64,000 nucleotides of DNA from NCBI RefSeq assembly GCF_000212415.1, contig NC_015500.1:1612001-1676000 (forward strand), in the 5' to 3' direction. Positions within the stretch are counted from its first letter, which is position 1. Each line of letters begins with the position of its first letter. The notes under the pieces are model-generated. The model did not search any database. It was not told the DNA's origin and was given only the letters and a program-made list of their open reading frames with translations. This stretch comes from Treponema brennaborense DSM 12168. GTDB taxonomy: Bacteria > Spirochaetota > Spirochaetia > Treponematales > Treponemataceae. Positions 34,842 through 44,177 of this stretch are shown piece by piece. The position numbers and the translations under genes are program-made.

Positions 34842-35483
34842 TCAGGTATGAATCCAGCCGTTTTTTATGCCGCCGCTTATCTGCCGTTCCACCCACGGCC
34901 ACAGCGCGGGCGTTCCCGTCTTTACCGGAGCCATACGCTCGTACACTTGCGCAGCCGAAACGGAACCGAGCTTCCACGTATGACCGTCGGTCAGCGTATT
35001 GTGCATAAACGGCTGCAGCCGGTCGAGACTTGCCGCAAAACGCGAATCGGCGGTATCCATGCGGTCGAATTCTTCCCACAAAAAGCGGATATCCCGCGCC
35101 TGATCGGGCGGCAGCAGCGCAAACAGCGTGTCGGCTGCAGCAGCTTCGCGTTCGGCTTTATCGGTGTTTCCCGCCGTATCGAAGGCGAACGTATCGCCCG
35201 CGTAAATTTCAATCAAATCGTGCACGACGACCATTTTAAGAACGCGCGCCATGCGCACCGGTTCGGCCGCGTATTCTTCAAGTACGACCGCCATCAGCGC
35301 AAGGTGCCACGAATGTTCCGCATCGTTTTCCCGGCGCGACCCGTCGGTAAGCAGCGTGCGGCGCAGAATGTGTTTCATTTTATCCACTTCGGCAATAAAC
35401 GTCAGCTGCCGGGCAAGACGCGTTCCCGCGCCGTCCTCAGCGGGAACGTCCAATTTGTATACGATATCATCCGTTGAAAGCAT
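34842..35483 (-). CDS. HD-domain hydrolase (YfbR/HDDC2-like)
   Basis: A 213-residue HD-domain phosphohydrolase. The metal motifs are ENDAEHSWHLALMAV (first histidine) and VVHDLIEIYAGD (HD pair), then a later aspartate in EEFDRMDTADSRFAASLDRLQPF. This matches the YfbR/HDDC2 group of 5'-nucleotidases. The start is the ATG at 35483, with GGGAGG six bases upstream; the longer open frame is rejected. A TATACT box at 35514-35509 is a candidate -10. It is convergent to the dehydrogenase gene. Confidence 0.85.
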   Translation of the reverse strand: MLSTDDIVYKLDVPAEDGAGTRLARQLTFIAEVDKMKHILRRTLLTDGSRRENDAEHSWHLALMAVVLEEYAAEPVRMARVLKMVVVHDLIEIYAGDTFAFDTAGNTDKAEREAAAADTLFALLPPDQARDIRFLWEEFDRMDTADSRFAASLDRLQPFMHNTLTDGHTWKLGSVSAAQVYERMAPVKTGTPALWPWVERQISGGIKNGWIHT

Positions 35484-35518
35484 TCTTTCCTCCCGTACAT
35501 CGTTCGTCAGTATATAAA

Positions 35519-35552
35519 AAAACTTCCGGATACGCAACGTACCGGAAGTTTT
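35519..35552 (-). terminator. Rho-independent terminator after leuD
   Basis: AAAACTTCCGG (35519-35529) pairs with CCGGAAGTTTT (35542-35552), a 12-base loop, and the minus-strand read-out ends in a run of T. It closes the leuCD unit. Confidence 0.85.
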
Positions 35553-35627
35553 CCGTATAGAACAGTCGCAGTTTATGCCGACGCGCACGCACAGTCGCTT
35601 CCGGGCGGCGCGCACAGCTGCAAACGG

Positions 35628-36161
35628 TTAATATTTTTTTTCCGCGTAACCGAGCCAGCCGTCGTTTTCTATCAGCGCCTTTTCAAAGCCATCGAGCGGG
35701 AAATGATAGCTTTTGGACAAACTGCCGGAAATCAATTTTACCTTTGCCGTACCGTCGTCGTTGATAACGATGGTGCATTCGGTATCCTTATCGGCAAACG
35801 TGCGGAACATGTCGTCTATATCTTTTTTGGACAGTTCGACGGCGAGCATACCGCAATTGAACATGTTCTGGCGGAAAATGCGGGCAAAGTTAACCGCAAC
35901 GACCGCGTAGATTCCGTTCACTTCAAGCGCCCAAGGGGCGTGTTCGCGCGATGAACCGCAGCCGAAATTTTCCCGGGTAATTATTACCTTTTTACCGGCG
36001 ACGTCGGCTTTCGGATCAAAGCCGTCGAGTTTCAAATCTTCGAGCAAATAGGGTTTCAACGCCTGTTTACTGATTTCCGTCAGATATTTTGCCGGAATAA
36101 TTTCGTCGGTATTGATATCCGAACGATCCAGGAACAGAACTTGTCCTCCGAACTGTTTCAT
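35628..36161 (-). CDS. leuD: Aconitase-family small subunit, LeuD type
   Basis: A 177-residue swivel domain. FLDRSDINTDEIIPAKYLTE and ITRENFGCGSSREHAPWALEVNGIYAVVAVNFARIF are the conserved LeuD motifs that shape the substrate pocket. It partners the large subunit, whose stop overlaps its start by 4 bases. In leucine synthesis this pair isomerises isopropylmalate, but leuA and leuB are not in the window, so a related dehydratase (homoaconitase-like or dimethylmalate) cannot be excluded. Confidence 0.92.
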   Translation of the reverse strand: MKQFGGQVLFLDRSDINTDEIIPAKYLTEISKQALKPYLLEDLKLDGFDPKADVAGKKVIITRENFGCGSSREHAPWALEVNGIYAVVAVNFARIFRQNMFNCGMLAVELSKKDIDDMFRTFADKDTECTIVINDDGTAKVKLISGSLSKSYHFPLDGFEKALIENDGWLGYAEKKY

Positions 36162-37468
36162 TTCACATTCCCCTTAAAGAGTGATGAATTTGTTATCGTA
36201 CCGGCAACGGCTGTCGCTGCGGCACTGGCGGGACTCATCAGATGGACGACTCCGCCTTTTCCCATTCTACCATTAAAATTGCGGTTTGTGGTAGAGGCAC
36301 ACACCTCGTTTTCGGCAAGAACACCGTTGCTCATGCCGAGGCATGCACCGCACGTCGGATTCGTAACGCAAAACCCGAAATCCATGAACGTTGCAAGAAT
36401 ACCTTCTTCCAGTGCCTTTTTGTAAATGGAAGGAGTCGCCGGCGAAAGGATACCGCGCACGCCGGGCGCGATCCGTTTGCCTTGCGAAAGCGCTTCGGCA
36501 AGCACTTTCGCCGCTTCACGCAGATCTTCTATGCGGCCGTTCGTACAGGAACCGATATACACCTGATCGACTTTCGTTCCGGCGAGTTCGCGAATCGGTT
36601 TTACCTGATCGGGTTTAAAACCGAACGTAGCGAGCGGTTCCAGATCGGACAAATCGTACGTATACACCCGTTCATACGCCGCGTCCGCATCGGAGCACCA
36701 CGTTGCATATTCAGCGAGCGCCGCTTCTTTTGAAGCGAAATCATCTTTAATGAACGGCCACAGATATTCGACGGTCGTCATATCGGGCATACAAATACCG
36801 CTGGTCGCACCGGCTTCAACCGCCATATTGCAGACGGTCATGCGCGCTTCCATAGACATGGCGTCGATTATCGGCCCGGCAAATTCCATAACGCAGTTCG
36901 TCGCACCGTTTACGCCGATTTTACCGATAATATACAGAATGACGTCTTTTGCATAAACGCCGGCCGGAAGCGTTCCGTTCAGCACGAACTTGATCGTTTT
37001 AGGCTCCTTAAAGGAACACACACCTTTCAGAATACCGACTTCAAGATCGGTCGTACCCACTCCCGCTGCAAATGCACCGAACGCGCCGTGCGTACACGTG
37101 TGGCTGTCGCCCATGATAACGGTAAAACCGGGCCGCACGAATCCTTTTTCCGGAAAAATGGCGTGGCACACGCCGTTCGCACCGATATCGAAAAAATCCT
37201 TGATATGATTACGGAACGCCCATTCGCGCAGGATTTTTCCCTGCAGCGCCGTTTTGGAATCTTTCGCCGGCGTTACGTGATCGATGACCGCTTTGATTTT
37301 GGACGGATCGAACACGCGATCTTTGCCGTTTTCAGCGAGGTCGGTAATGGCAACCGGCGTCGTGATTTCATGGCAGAATACACGGTCGAGTTTCAGCACC
37401 CAAGTATCCTGAAAAGGTTTTTCAGCTACGTGCGTTTCAAAAATTTTCTGTGCGATAGTCTTTCCCAT
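36158..37468 (-). CDS. leuC: Aconitase-family large subunit, LeuC type
   Basis: A 436-residue [4Fe-4S] dehydratase subunit. GDSHTCTHGAFGAFA, YIGSCTNGRIEDLREAAKVL and TCGACLGMSNGV give the three cysteines that hold the cluster. The family is LeuC/homoaconitase. The start is the ATG at 37468, with AGGGGG six bases before; an upstream ATG is rejected for lack of such a site. Reaction: reversible dehydration/hydration of a malate-type acid; the exact substrate is open (see leuD). Expressed from a clear promoter at 37523-37551. Confidence 0.92.
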   Translation of the reverse strand: MGKTIAQKIFETHVAEKPFQDTWVLKLDRVFCHEITTPVAITDLAENGKDRVFDPSKIKAVIDHVTPAKDSKTALQGKILREWAFRNHIKDFFDIGANGVCHAIFPEKGFVRPGFTVIMGDSHTCTHGAFGAFAAGVGTTDLEVGILKGVCSFKEPKTIKFVLNGTLPAGVYAKDVILYIIGKIGVNGATNCVMEFAGPIIDAMSMEARMTVCNMAVEAGATSGICMPDMTTVEYLWPFIKDDFASKEAALAEYATWCSDADAAYERVYTYDLSDLEPLATFGFKPDQVKPIRELAGTKVDQVYIGSCTNGRIEDLREAAKVLAEALSQGKRIAPGVRGILSPATPSIYKKALEEGILATFMDFGFCVTNPTCGACLGMSNGVLAENEVCASTTNRNFNGRMGKGGVVHLMSPASAAATAVAGTITNSSLFKGNVK

Positions 37469-37522
37469 AGAAGCCCCCTGCAACACTACAAATAATTCAT
37501 TATTTATAAAGTTATTACAGTA

Positions 37523-37551
37523 ATAGTAAATTCTTTATAAAAAAAAGTCAA
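37523..37551 (-). promoter_or_regulatory. leuCD promoter
   Basis: TTGACT (37551-37546), a 17-base spacer and TACTAT (37528-37523). The leader of about 45 bases holds no obvious hairpin or leader peptide. Confidence 0.7.
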
Positions 37552-37554
37552 GTA

Positions 37555-37588
37555 TGTGTGAATCCGATATCCCGCGTGTGTGAATCCG
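37555..37588. promoter_or_regulatory. Direct-repeat operator candidate upstream of the leuCD promoter
   Basis: TGTGTGAATCCG occurs at 37555-37566 and again at 37577-37588, a 22-base period (two helical turns), directly upstream of the leuCD -35. Such placement suits an activator binding on one face of DNA. The regulator is unknown. Confidence 0.55.
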
Positions 37589-37708
37589 GCACCATTTTCC
37601 GAACGCCGAATGCGGCGAATAACTGTAACCAAAATAAATACAGTTTGTTTATCGTATACTTGATGACGGAGCCGCATTTGATACGGCTGATTACCGGAGG
37701 TACAGTAT

Positions 37709-38812
37709 ATGCCCGGACGGATAGGCACCGCCGCAGTATTGGCGGCTGCGGTGATTTTAGGCGGCTGTGCGAAAGGCACGGCGAAGGAGATTCGTATGCA
37801 AAAGCAGGAAACCGATACCGTACGGCGGCTGACCGTACCGCAGGGTCAAAAAGAAATTTTTCTGGCCGGCGGCTGCTTTTGGGGAACGCAGGAATATATG
37901 AGAAACCTGCCGGGAGTTTCGGCAACGCAAGTCGGATACGCTAACGGCGATACGGAACGGCCGACCTACGAAGCAGTCTGCCGTTCGGAAACCGGATACG
38001 CGGAAACCGTTCAGGTCGTATACGATCCTGCCGTCATTCCGCTCGATTTTCTGATACGTACTTATTTCGGCATCATCGATCCGACGAGCGTAAACCGCCA
38101 GGGAAACGATGCGGGCAGCCAGTATCGGACGGGCGTTTACTATACGGACGCCGCCGACGAACCGATAATACGAAGCGTGGCGGAATCCGTGGCGCGCGAA
38201 TATCGTCTCCCGTTGGCGGTGGAAATCACACCGCTGCAAACTTACTACCCTGCCGAAGCATACCATCAGGATTATTTGCAGAAAAACCCCGGCGGATACT
38301 GCCATATTCCGCGCCGCAAACTGGAAGAAGCAAAACAGAAACTTGCAGCGCCCCACGCTGCCGGCGGTTCGCCGTACCGGAAGCCAAACGACGAACAGCT
38401 GCGCCGCACGCTCACGCGGGAACAGTACGAAGTAACGCAGCGCAACGCAACCGAGCCGGCGTTCAAGAACGCCTATTACGACGAATTCAGGGCAGGCATA
38501 TACGTCGACGTAATCACCGGACAGCCGCTGTTCGTTTCAACTGATAAATTCGATTCCGGCTGCGGCTGGCCCGCGTTCAGCAAACCGATAGACGAGTCGC
38601 TGCTGAACACGCGGACGGACACGTCGTTCGGCATGATGCGAACCGAAGTCCGCTCCGCCGCCTCAGACGCACATTTGGGACACGTATTCAACGACGGACC
38701 GAAAGAAAGCGGCGGTCTGCGGTATTGCATCAACAGCGCGGCCCTGCGCTTCATTCCGCAGGATCAGATGGAAGCAGAAGGATACGGCGCGTATCTCGAC
38801 TTGCTAAAATGA
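37709..38812 (+). CDS. msrAB: Bifunctional peptide methionine sulfoxide reductase MsrA/MsrB, lipoprotein form
   Basis: A 367-residue fusion. Signal peptide with lipobox LGGC (cysteine about residue 20) predicts a lipid-anchored protein in the periplasm. The MsrA domain has the catalytic [11 protein letters not shown] near 55, and the MsrB domain follows from about 225, with [38 protein letters not shown] near the end including the catalytic cysteine. Together they reduce both sulfoxide stereoisomers. The start at 37709 has GGAGG upstream. Placed alone, divergent from leuC. Confidence 0.94.
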   Translation: MPGRIGTAAVLAAAVILGGCAKGTAKEIRMQKQETDTVRRLTVPQGQKEIFLAGGCFWGTQEYMRNLPGVSATQVGYANGDTERPTYEAVCRSETGYAETVQVVYDPAVIPLDFLIRTYFGIIDPTSVNRQGNDAGSQYRTGVYYTDAADEPIIRSVAESVAREYRLPLAVEITPLQTYYPAEAYHQDYLQKNPGGYCHIPRRKLEEAKQKLAAPHAAGGSPYRKPNDEQLRRTLTREQYEVTQRNATEPAFKNAYYDEFRAGIYVDVITGQPLFVSTDKFDSGCGWPAFSKPIDESLLNTRTDTSFGMMRTEVRSAASDAHLGHVFNDGPKESGGLRYCINSAALRFIPQDQMEAEGYGAYLDLLK

Positions 38813-38854
38813 CCGATCAGACGCGGAAGCCGCCGCGCTTCTGCCGTGCGGCGA

Positions 38855-39850
38855 TTACAACTCTTTGGGATGCCGCAGCCGGACGATGCCGGAAACGATT
38901 CCGTACAGCACTCCCGCACACGGCCAAATAATCCACGACCGCCCCCAGTCGTGCGTAATGAAACTGTAGCCGAGGTACGCCGCCGTTACGACAGACCAAT
39001 ACATGCCGCTCAGCGCACTTTCAAAGTTCGCGTTCCGCCCGGCGGCGGCTTTCAGTTCAGGGACGAACGCCCCGGTTTGAAGCAATTGGTCGTAACTCGC
39101 CTTCACCATGCCGGCCGAGATAAACAGAAAAACTCCGACGGCGACGAGTCCCAGCATAAGACACACTGCGCCGGTCAAAACCGCGTCGGACATATCGAAA
39201 AAACCCGAAACAACCACGGGAATCACGCTGACGATACACAGCACCACTCCCCACACGATTTTGAAGGCATACGGCAGTTCAAAGCGCTGCTTTTTTTCCT
39301 GAACCAGAGCGGCGGCAGCTGAATCGAGCGTAAACGGTTCCGATTTGATATATTCAAAAACGTGCAGCTTCATTCCGTTCAAAATGATAACGGCGACCGC
39401 AGCGGCCACACCGGCCAGCAGCAGCGTAACCCCCAGAGCCGCCGCTCCGTTTTCCGAGAGCGGAACGACGCCGGTTTCCGACAGCAACTGCAACAGCAGT
39501 AATACCGCCACCGAACAAATGCAGACTGCCACTCCTCCGGCAATAGTGCGGGCGGCGGCGGCAGACACGGCGATAAAGCGTTCCGCTTCGGGCAGGGAAA
39601 CGCGGCGGAGTACCTTTTCCCCGGCCGAAGACGCCGGTTCCGCTGAAACGGACAAATCGTCTTTCAGTAGCGTATCGGTACTGACGCCGAACAGCGTGCT
39701 CAGTAACAGTATTTTATCGAGTTCGGGAACCGCACCGCCGCTTTCCCATTTCGATACCGACTGCCGCGACACGGCAACTTTATCCGCAAGCTCCTCCTGC
39801 GACCAGCCGTTCCGTTTCCGCAGGATCTCTATTTTTTCCGCAAGTTTCAT
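38855..39850 (-). CDS. XRE-type HTH regulator with a membrane domain
   Basis: A 331-residue protein. Residues 1-65 form a classic Cro/XRE helix-turn-helix (LRKRNGWSQEELADKVAVSRQSVSKWESG). The rest carries five or six membrane helices (about 100-330), split by a basic loop. This is the membrane-tethered HTH type, often paired with transport or envelope genes; no partner is obvious. AGGAGG lies six bases before the ATG at 39850. Target unknown. Confidence 0.85.
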   Translation of the reverse strand: MKLAEKIEILRKRNGWSQEELADKVAVSRQSVSKWESGGAVPELDKILLLSTLFGVSTDTLLKDDLSVSAEPASSAGEKVLRRVSLPEAERFIAVSAAAARTIAGGVAVCICSVAVLLLLQLLSETGVVPLSENGAAALGVTLLLAGVAAAVAVIILNGMKLHVFEYIKSEPFTLDSAAAALVQEKKQRFELPYAFKIVWGVVLCIVSVIPVVVSGFFDMSDAVLTGAVCLMLGLVAVGVFLFISAGMVKASYDQLLQTGAFVPELKAAAGRNANFESALSGMYWSVVTAAYLGYSFITHDWGRSWIIWPCAGVLYGIVSGIVRLRHPKEL

Positions 39851-39979
39851 ACGAACCTCCTACTGCCTCTTTTACGCCAAGTATATCGGATTTTCCGGTT
39901 GACAACCACCAATTGCGCTTTGAATTTTGTCAACCTGCGGGTGCGAAAGCTCCATAATCGCATCGCGTAAAAAACAAAA

Positions 39980-40025
39980 AGCCGGATAAGGGAACGGACG
40001 TTTCGGTCCGCCGCCTTATCCGGCT
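39980..40025 (-). terminator. Rho-independent terminator after ppdK
   Basis: AGCCGGATAAGG (39980-39991) pairs with CCTTATCCGGCT (40014-40025), with a second small hairpin inside (CGGAC/GTCCG). Minus-strand read-out ends in TTTTTGTTTTTT. Confidence 0.92.
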
Positions 40026-40092
40026 CGGCGTTTCCGCTGCGCAGTGCGCCTTCACGCGAGAGCGGCTACTGCATCACGGGAAACGTCTCGAG

Positions 40093-42756
40093 TCAGCTGT
40101 TTCTGATAACCGCCTGGGCTGCCGCAAGCCGGGCAACCGGTACGCGGTACGGAGAGCAGGACACGTAATTGAGTCCCGCGCGATAACAGAAATCGATCGT
40201 TACCGGATCTCCGCCGTGCTCGCCGCAAATACCGAGTTTCATGTCCGGTTTGACGGCGCGGGACTGTTCGCGGGCAAAGTTGACCAGTGCGCCGACGCCT
40301 GCTTCATCGAGCGTTTTGAACGGATCTGTTTCAAAAATATGCTGCTCCAAATACGCGGGCAAAAACTTCACCGCGTCGTCCCGGCTGAACGCAAACGTCA
40401 TCTGCGTCAAGTCGTTCGTGCCGAAGCTGAAAAAATCCGCGTACTGCGCGAGTTTTCCGGCAAGCAGCGCCGCGCGGGGAACTTCTATCATGGAACCGAT
40501 CTTGATAGAATCGGCGAGCTTCGTGTTGCCGCCGCAGACCGAACTGACGATAGCCTCCGCACGTCCGCGCAGAATGTGCAGTTCGGCGTCGTCGCACACG
40601 ATGGGGATCATGATTTCAGGCTGCACCGGCAATCCCCGCGCGGCGCAGTCCGCGGCTGCCCGCACGATAGCTTCAACCTGCATATCGTATATTTCGGGGT
40701 ACGTAATACCCAGACGGCAGCCGCGGTGTCCGAGCATGGGGTTCATTTCGTGCAGCCGGTCGAGTTTGACCGCAAGCCGCACCGCTTCGATTCCCATGTA
40801 CGCGGCGAGTTCGTCCTTTTCGGCCGCCGTATGCGGAATGAACTCGTGCAGCGGCGGATCGAGCAATCGGATAGTAACGGGACGTCCGTTCATCGCCTCA
40901 AAAATGGCGGTAAAATCCTTTTGCTGCAACGGCAGAATCTTGTTCAGCGCGGAACGGCGCTGCTCGGCGGTGTCCGAAACGATCATCGCCCGGAAATGGA
41001 TCAGTTTATCCCGGTCGAAAAACATATGTTCGGTACGGCACAGACCGATGCCTTCCGCCCCGAATTTAAAAGCCTGCACTGCGTCCGGTCCCTGATCGGC
41101 GTTCGCGCGAACGGAAAATCCCTTGATCGGCCCGCGCACGGACTGCGCGCATTTTTCATCGCACCAGCTCAGGAACGTGTCGAGTTCGCTCGATATGCCG
41201 GGTGATGAAAGCGGCAAGTCCCCTTCGTATACGCAACCGGACGACCCGTCTATGGTAATATAGTCGCCTTCGGTAAATTTACGGCTGCCGATGGTAACCG
41301 TGTTTCCCGTGACCACCACTTCCTGTGCGCCGCACACGCACGGAGTGCCCATTCCGCGGGCAACGACGGCGGCGTGACTGGTCATTCCGCCGGTCGAAGT
41401 CAGGATGCCTTCGGACACGACCATACCGGCAATGTCTTCGGGACTGGTTTCTTTACGGACGAGTACGACTTTTTTGCCTTCCGCCGTCCATTTTTCGGCG
41501 TCGGACGCCGTATACACGATTTGCCCGCAGGCGGCGCCCGGAGACGCGTTCAGCCCTTTCGTAAGCGGCACTGCCGTTTTGAGCGCGGAAACGGAGATCA
41601 TGGGATGCAGCAGCTGATCGAGCTGTACGGCGGAAACGCGCCGGATCGCTTCGTCTTTCGTAATGAGTTTTTCGGCGACCATATCCACCGCGCATTTTAC
41701 GGCGGCCTGACCGGTGCGTTTGCCGTTGCGGGTCTGCAGGATATATAATTTTCCCTGCTGAACGGTGAATTCCATATCCTGCATGTCGCGGTAATGTTTT
41801 TCAAGCCGGTCGCGGATATCGGTCAGCTGCTTATACACAGCGGCGTTTTCCTTTTCGAGTTTATCGATGGTTTCAGGCGTTCTGATACCGGCGACGACGT
41901 CTTCACCCTGCGCGTTCATCAGATATTCGCCGTAAAACGTGTTCACGCCGGTAGACGGATCGCGGCTGAAACAGACGCCCGTGCCGGAATCCGCGCCGAA
42001 ATTACCGAACACCATGGACTGAATGTTGACCGCGGTTCCGGCGAGCCCTTTGATATCGTTCAGTGCACGGTATTTTATGGCGCGCTCGTTCATCCAGGAA
42101 CCGAACACGGCGTCGATCGCACCCCACAGCTGTTCAATCGGATCCTGCGGAAAATCCGCGCCGAGCGCGTTCCGGTATATCGCCTTATAAGTGCCGACCA
42201 GTTCTTCCAGATCCTGCGCCGAAAGCTCGGTATCGAGCATCACGTTCCGTTTCCATTTCAATTCGCACAAGGCGTCTTCAAACGATTCGGCCGGCACGCC
42301 CATCGCGACGTCGCCGTACATTTGAATGAACCGGCGGTACGCGTCCCAGGCGAACCGCAGATTACCGGTTTTAGCGGCGAGCCCCGCGGCGGCTTTGTCG
42401 TTCATACCCAAATTGAGGATCGTGTCCATCATACCGGGCATGGAAACTTCCGCGCCGGAACGGACCGACACCAAAAGCGGATCCGACGCGTCGCCGAGTT
42501 TTTTGCCCATCAGTTTTTCAAGCGCCGCCAAATGTTCAGCCACCTGCGCTTTGAGTCCGTTCGGATACGTTTTGCCGTTTTCATAAAACAGTCTGCACAC
42601 TTCCGTAGAAACGGTGAATCCCGGCGGAACGGGAATGCCCAGATTCGTCATTTCGGCAAGGTTCGCACCTTTACCGCCCAATTCGCGGCGCATCGCGGCG
42701 CTACCTTCGGCTTTTCCGCCGCCGAAAAAATACACCAGCTTGACAGTGTCCATCAT
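40093..42756 (-). CDS. ppdK: Pyruvate, phosphate dikinase
   Basis: An 887-residue enzyme converting phosphoenolpyruvate, AMP and PPi to pyruvate, ATP and Pi (reversible). The N-terminal ATP-grasp domain shows KGANLAEMTNLGIPVPPGFT, the middle swivelling domain the phosphohistidine motif GILTSTGGMTSHAAVVARGMG (histidine about 450), and the C-terminal TIM barrel RTEHMFF, LGHRGCRLG and FSFGTNDLTQMTFAFSRDD. Length is standard. The start is the ATG at 42756, with GGAG seven bases upstream. Typical of anaerobes using PPi-based glycolysis. Confidence 0.98.
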   Translation of the reverse strand: MMDTVKLVYFFGGGKAEGSAAMRRELGGKGANLAEMTNLGIPVPPGFTVSTEVCRLFYENGKTYPNGLKAQVAEHLAALEKLMGKKLGDASDPLLVSVRSGAEVSMPGMMDTILNLGMNDKAAAGLAAKTGNLRFAWDAYRRFIQMYGDVAMGVPAESFEDALCELKWKRNVMLDTELSAQDLEELVGTYKAIYRNALGADFPQDPIEQLWGAIDAVFGSWMNERAIKYRALNDIKGLAGTAVNIQSMVFGNFGADSGTGVCFSRDPSTGVNTFYGEYLMNAQGEDVVAGIRTPETIDKLEKENAAVYKQLTDIRDRLEKHYRDMQDMEFTVQQGKLYILQTRNGKRTGQAAVKCAVDMVAEKLITKDEAIRRVSAVQLDQLLHPMISVSALKTAVPLTKGLNASPGAACGQIVYTASDAEKWTAEGKKVVLVRKETSPEDIAGMVVSEGILTSTGGMTSHAAVVARGMGTPCVCGAQEVVVTGNTVTIGSRKFTEGDYITIDGSSGCVYEGDLPLSSPGISSELDTFLSWCDEKCAQSVRGPIKGFSVRANADQGPDAVQAFKFGAEGIGLCRTEHMFFDRDKLIHFRAMIVSDTAEQRRSALNKILPLQQKDFTAIFEAMNGRPVTIRLLDPPLHEFIPHTAAEKDELAAYMGIEAVRLAVKLDRLHEMNPMLGHRGCRLGITYPEIYDMQVEAIVRAAADCAARGLPVQPEIMIPIVCDDAELHILRGRAEAIVSSVCGGNTKLADSIKIGSMIEVPRAALLAGKLAQYADFFSFGTNDLTQMTFAFSRDDAVKFLPAYLEQHIFETDPFKTLDEAGVGALVNFAREQSRAVKPDMKLGICGEHGGDPVTIDFCYRAGLNYVSCSPYRVPVARLAAAQAVIRNS

Positions 42757-42792
42757 ACAGTTTCTCCTACCAATTATTTCTCGTATCCGTGA

Positions 42793-42821
42793 ATTTTAAC
42801 TTGAAGAATTCAAGCTGTCAA
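42793..42821 (-). promoter_or_regulatory. ppdK promoter
   Basis: TTGACA (42821-42816), 17 bases and TAAAAT (42798-42793). It overlaps the divergent CapA-type gene's promoter nearly completely. Confidence 0.8.
42800..42814. promoter_or_regulatory. Inverted repeat between the divergent ppdK and CapA promoters
   Basis: CTTGAA (42800-42805), GAA, TTCAAG (42809-42814). The site overlaps the -35 of the CapA-type promoter and lies in the ppdK spacer, so a bound protein could affect both. Confidence 0.45.
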
Positions 42822-42830
42822 TGATATACT
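42801..42830 (+). promoter_or_regulatory. Promoter of the CapA-type gene, predicted leaderless
   Basis: TTGAAG (42801-42806), 18 bases and TATACT (42825-42830) stand only six bases before the ATG at 42837, so the transcript should begin on the start codon. Confidence 0.75.
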
Positions 42831-42836
42831 ATCAAT

Positions 42837-44177
42837 ATGAAGAAAAAAAAGTGTTTTCCGCTTATATTATGCTGTCCGCTTGCGTTTTATCTGGTTTCGT
42901 GCGCCGGATCCGTTAAAACGGAACCGGTAATGCCGTATGAACCGCCGGAAATCACCTTAAAAACCGAACAGGCTTCTGCGGCGGAACCGGATAAACCGTC
43001 GGCCTTGACGCTTACGTTCGCCGGCGACATCATGGCGCATACGCCCAATTTCAGAATGAAAAACTACCGTCTGATTTATGCGGATATCGAATCGATCATC
43101 AAAAACGACGATTTTTCATTCGCGAATTTTGAAACGCCCGTCCACGCGGGGCGGCCGTATGAAAATTATCCGAATTTCAACGTGCAGCCGCCGTACGCCG
43201 ATGCGGCGATCGCGGCCGGATTCGACGTGTTTTCTCTTGCGAACAATCACACCAACGATCAGGAAAGCGACGGCGTTGCACAGACGTACGCATATTTTAA
43301 GACGAAAGAATCTTCCGGCGTGTACGCCGCCGGAATCAAGGAAAAACCGGGAGCCGGCATTTCGTATCAGGTAATACGGAAAAACGACTGGACGATTCTG
43401 TACGCCGCCGTTACCGAAATTCTGAACCGCCATACGTCCAAAGACCGGATAGATTACGTTGAACCGGCGGCGGCGCGGCGCGAGACGTTCCGGACGGAAC
43501 TGCAAACGCTCCGCAGCGAAAACCCCTGCGACGTGTTCGTTTTATCGATCCATACGTGCGAAGACGAATACGTACCGGATATTACGACCGTCAGGCGTAA
43601 TTACTATTATTCGCTGATAGACAGCGGCGTCGATATTATCTGGGCGAACCATCCGCACATCGCAAAAGAATGGGAAATCGTTACCCGGTCGGAAACGGCG
43701 GGAGAGACAGGAACGGAAACGGCGGGAGCGGGAGCGGGAACGACCGAGTCGGGAACAGCCGATGCCGCAAAAAATCCGGCGCCGTCCGCACTCGTCATGT
43801 ACGCGTTGGGCAACACGATCTCCGGACAGCGGTACGCACCCGATCTGGCGAATCCGGCAAACGAGAGAGACAATACGGGCGACGGATATCTGATTCAAGT
43901 TCGGCTTGAAAAAGAACGGCCGTCCGATTCAAGCACATCGGAATCCGCAGAACCGGAGGAACGCGTGCCGCAACCGGCGCCTTCGTTCCGTATTGCGGAC
44001 GTAACGCCGTATCTTATCACCACTTATATAGATCCGGCGCGGAACTATGTCATAAAGCAGCTGAACGATACGTTTATCGAAAATCTGGCTGCGGAAGGCA
44101 AAACGGCGTACGCCGCGTATTTTGCCGCACGGAAGGAAATCATGGAAAACATAAAAGGAACGTATACACAACGATGA
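42837..44177 (+). CDS. CapA-family (poly-gamma-glutamate synthesis type) lipoprotein
   Basis: A 446-residue exported protein. Lipobox LVSC (cysteine about residue 22) predicts a lipid anchor. The CapA-type metallophosphatase-like domain begins LTFAGDIMAH, with FANFETPV, VFSLANNHTNDQESDG and IWANHPHIAKEW, matching metal-binding positions. An unusual insert of repeated E/T/G/A residues lies near 285-310. The enzyme's real function in this lineage is unknown. The stop overlaps the start of the helicase gene (ATGA), so the two are coupled. Confidence 0.88.
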   Translation: MKKKKCFPLILCCPLAFYLVSCAGSVKTEPVMPYEPPEITLKTEQASAAEPDKPSALTLTFAGDIMAHTPNFRMKNYRLIYADIESIIKNDDFSFANFETPVHAGRPYENYPNFNVQPPYADAAIAAGFDVFSLANNHTNDQESDGVAQTYAYFKTKESSGVYAAGIKEKPGAGISYQVIRKNDWTILYAAVTEILNRHTSKDRIDYVEPAAARRETFRTELQTLRSENPCDVFVLSIHTCEDEYVPDITTVRRNYYYSLIDSGVDIIWANHPHIAKEWEIVTRSETAGETGTETAGAGAGTTESGTADAAKNPAPSALVMYALGNTISGQRYAPDLANPANERDNTGDGYLIQVRLEKERPSDSSTSESAEPEERVPQPAPSFRIADVTPYLITTYIDPARNYVIKQLNDTFIENLAAEGKTAYAAYFAARKEIMENIKGTYTQR

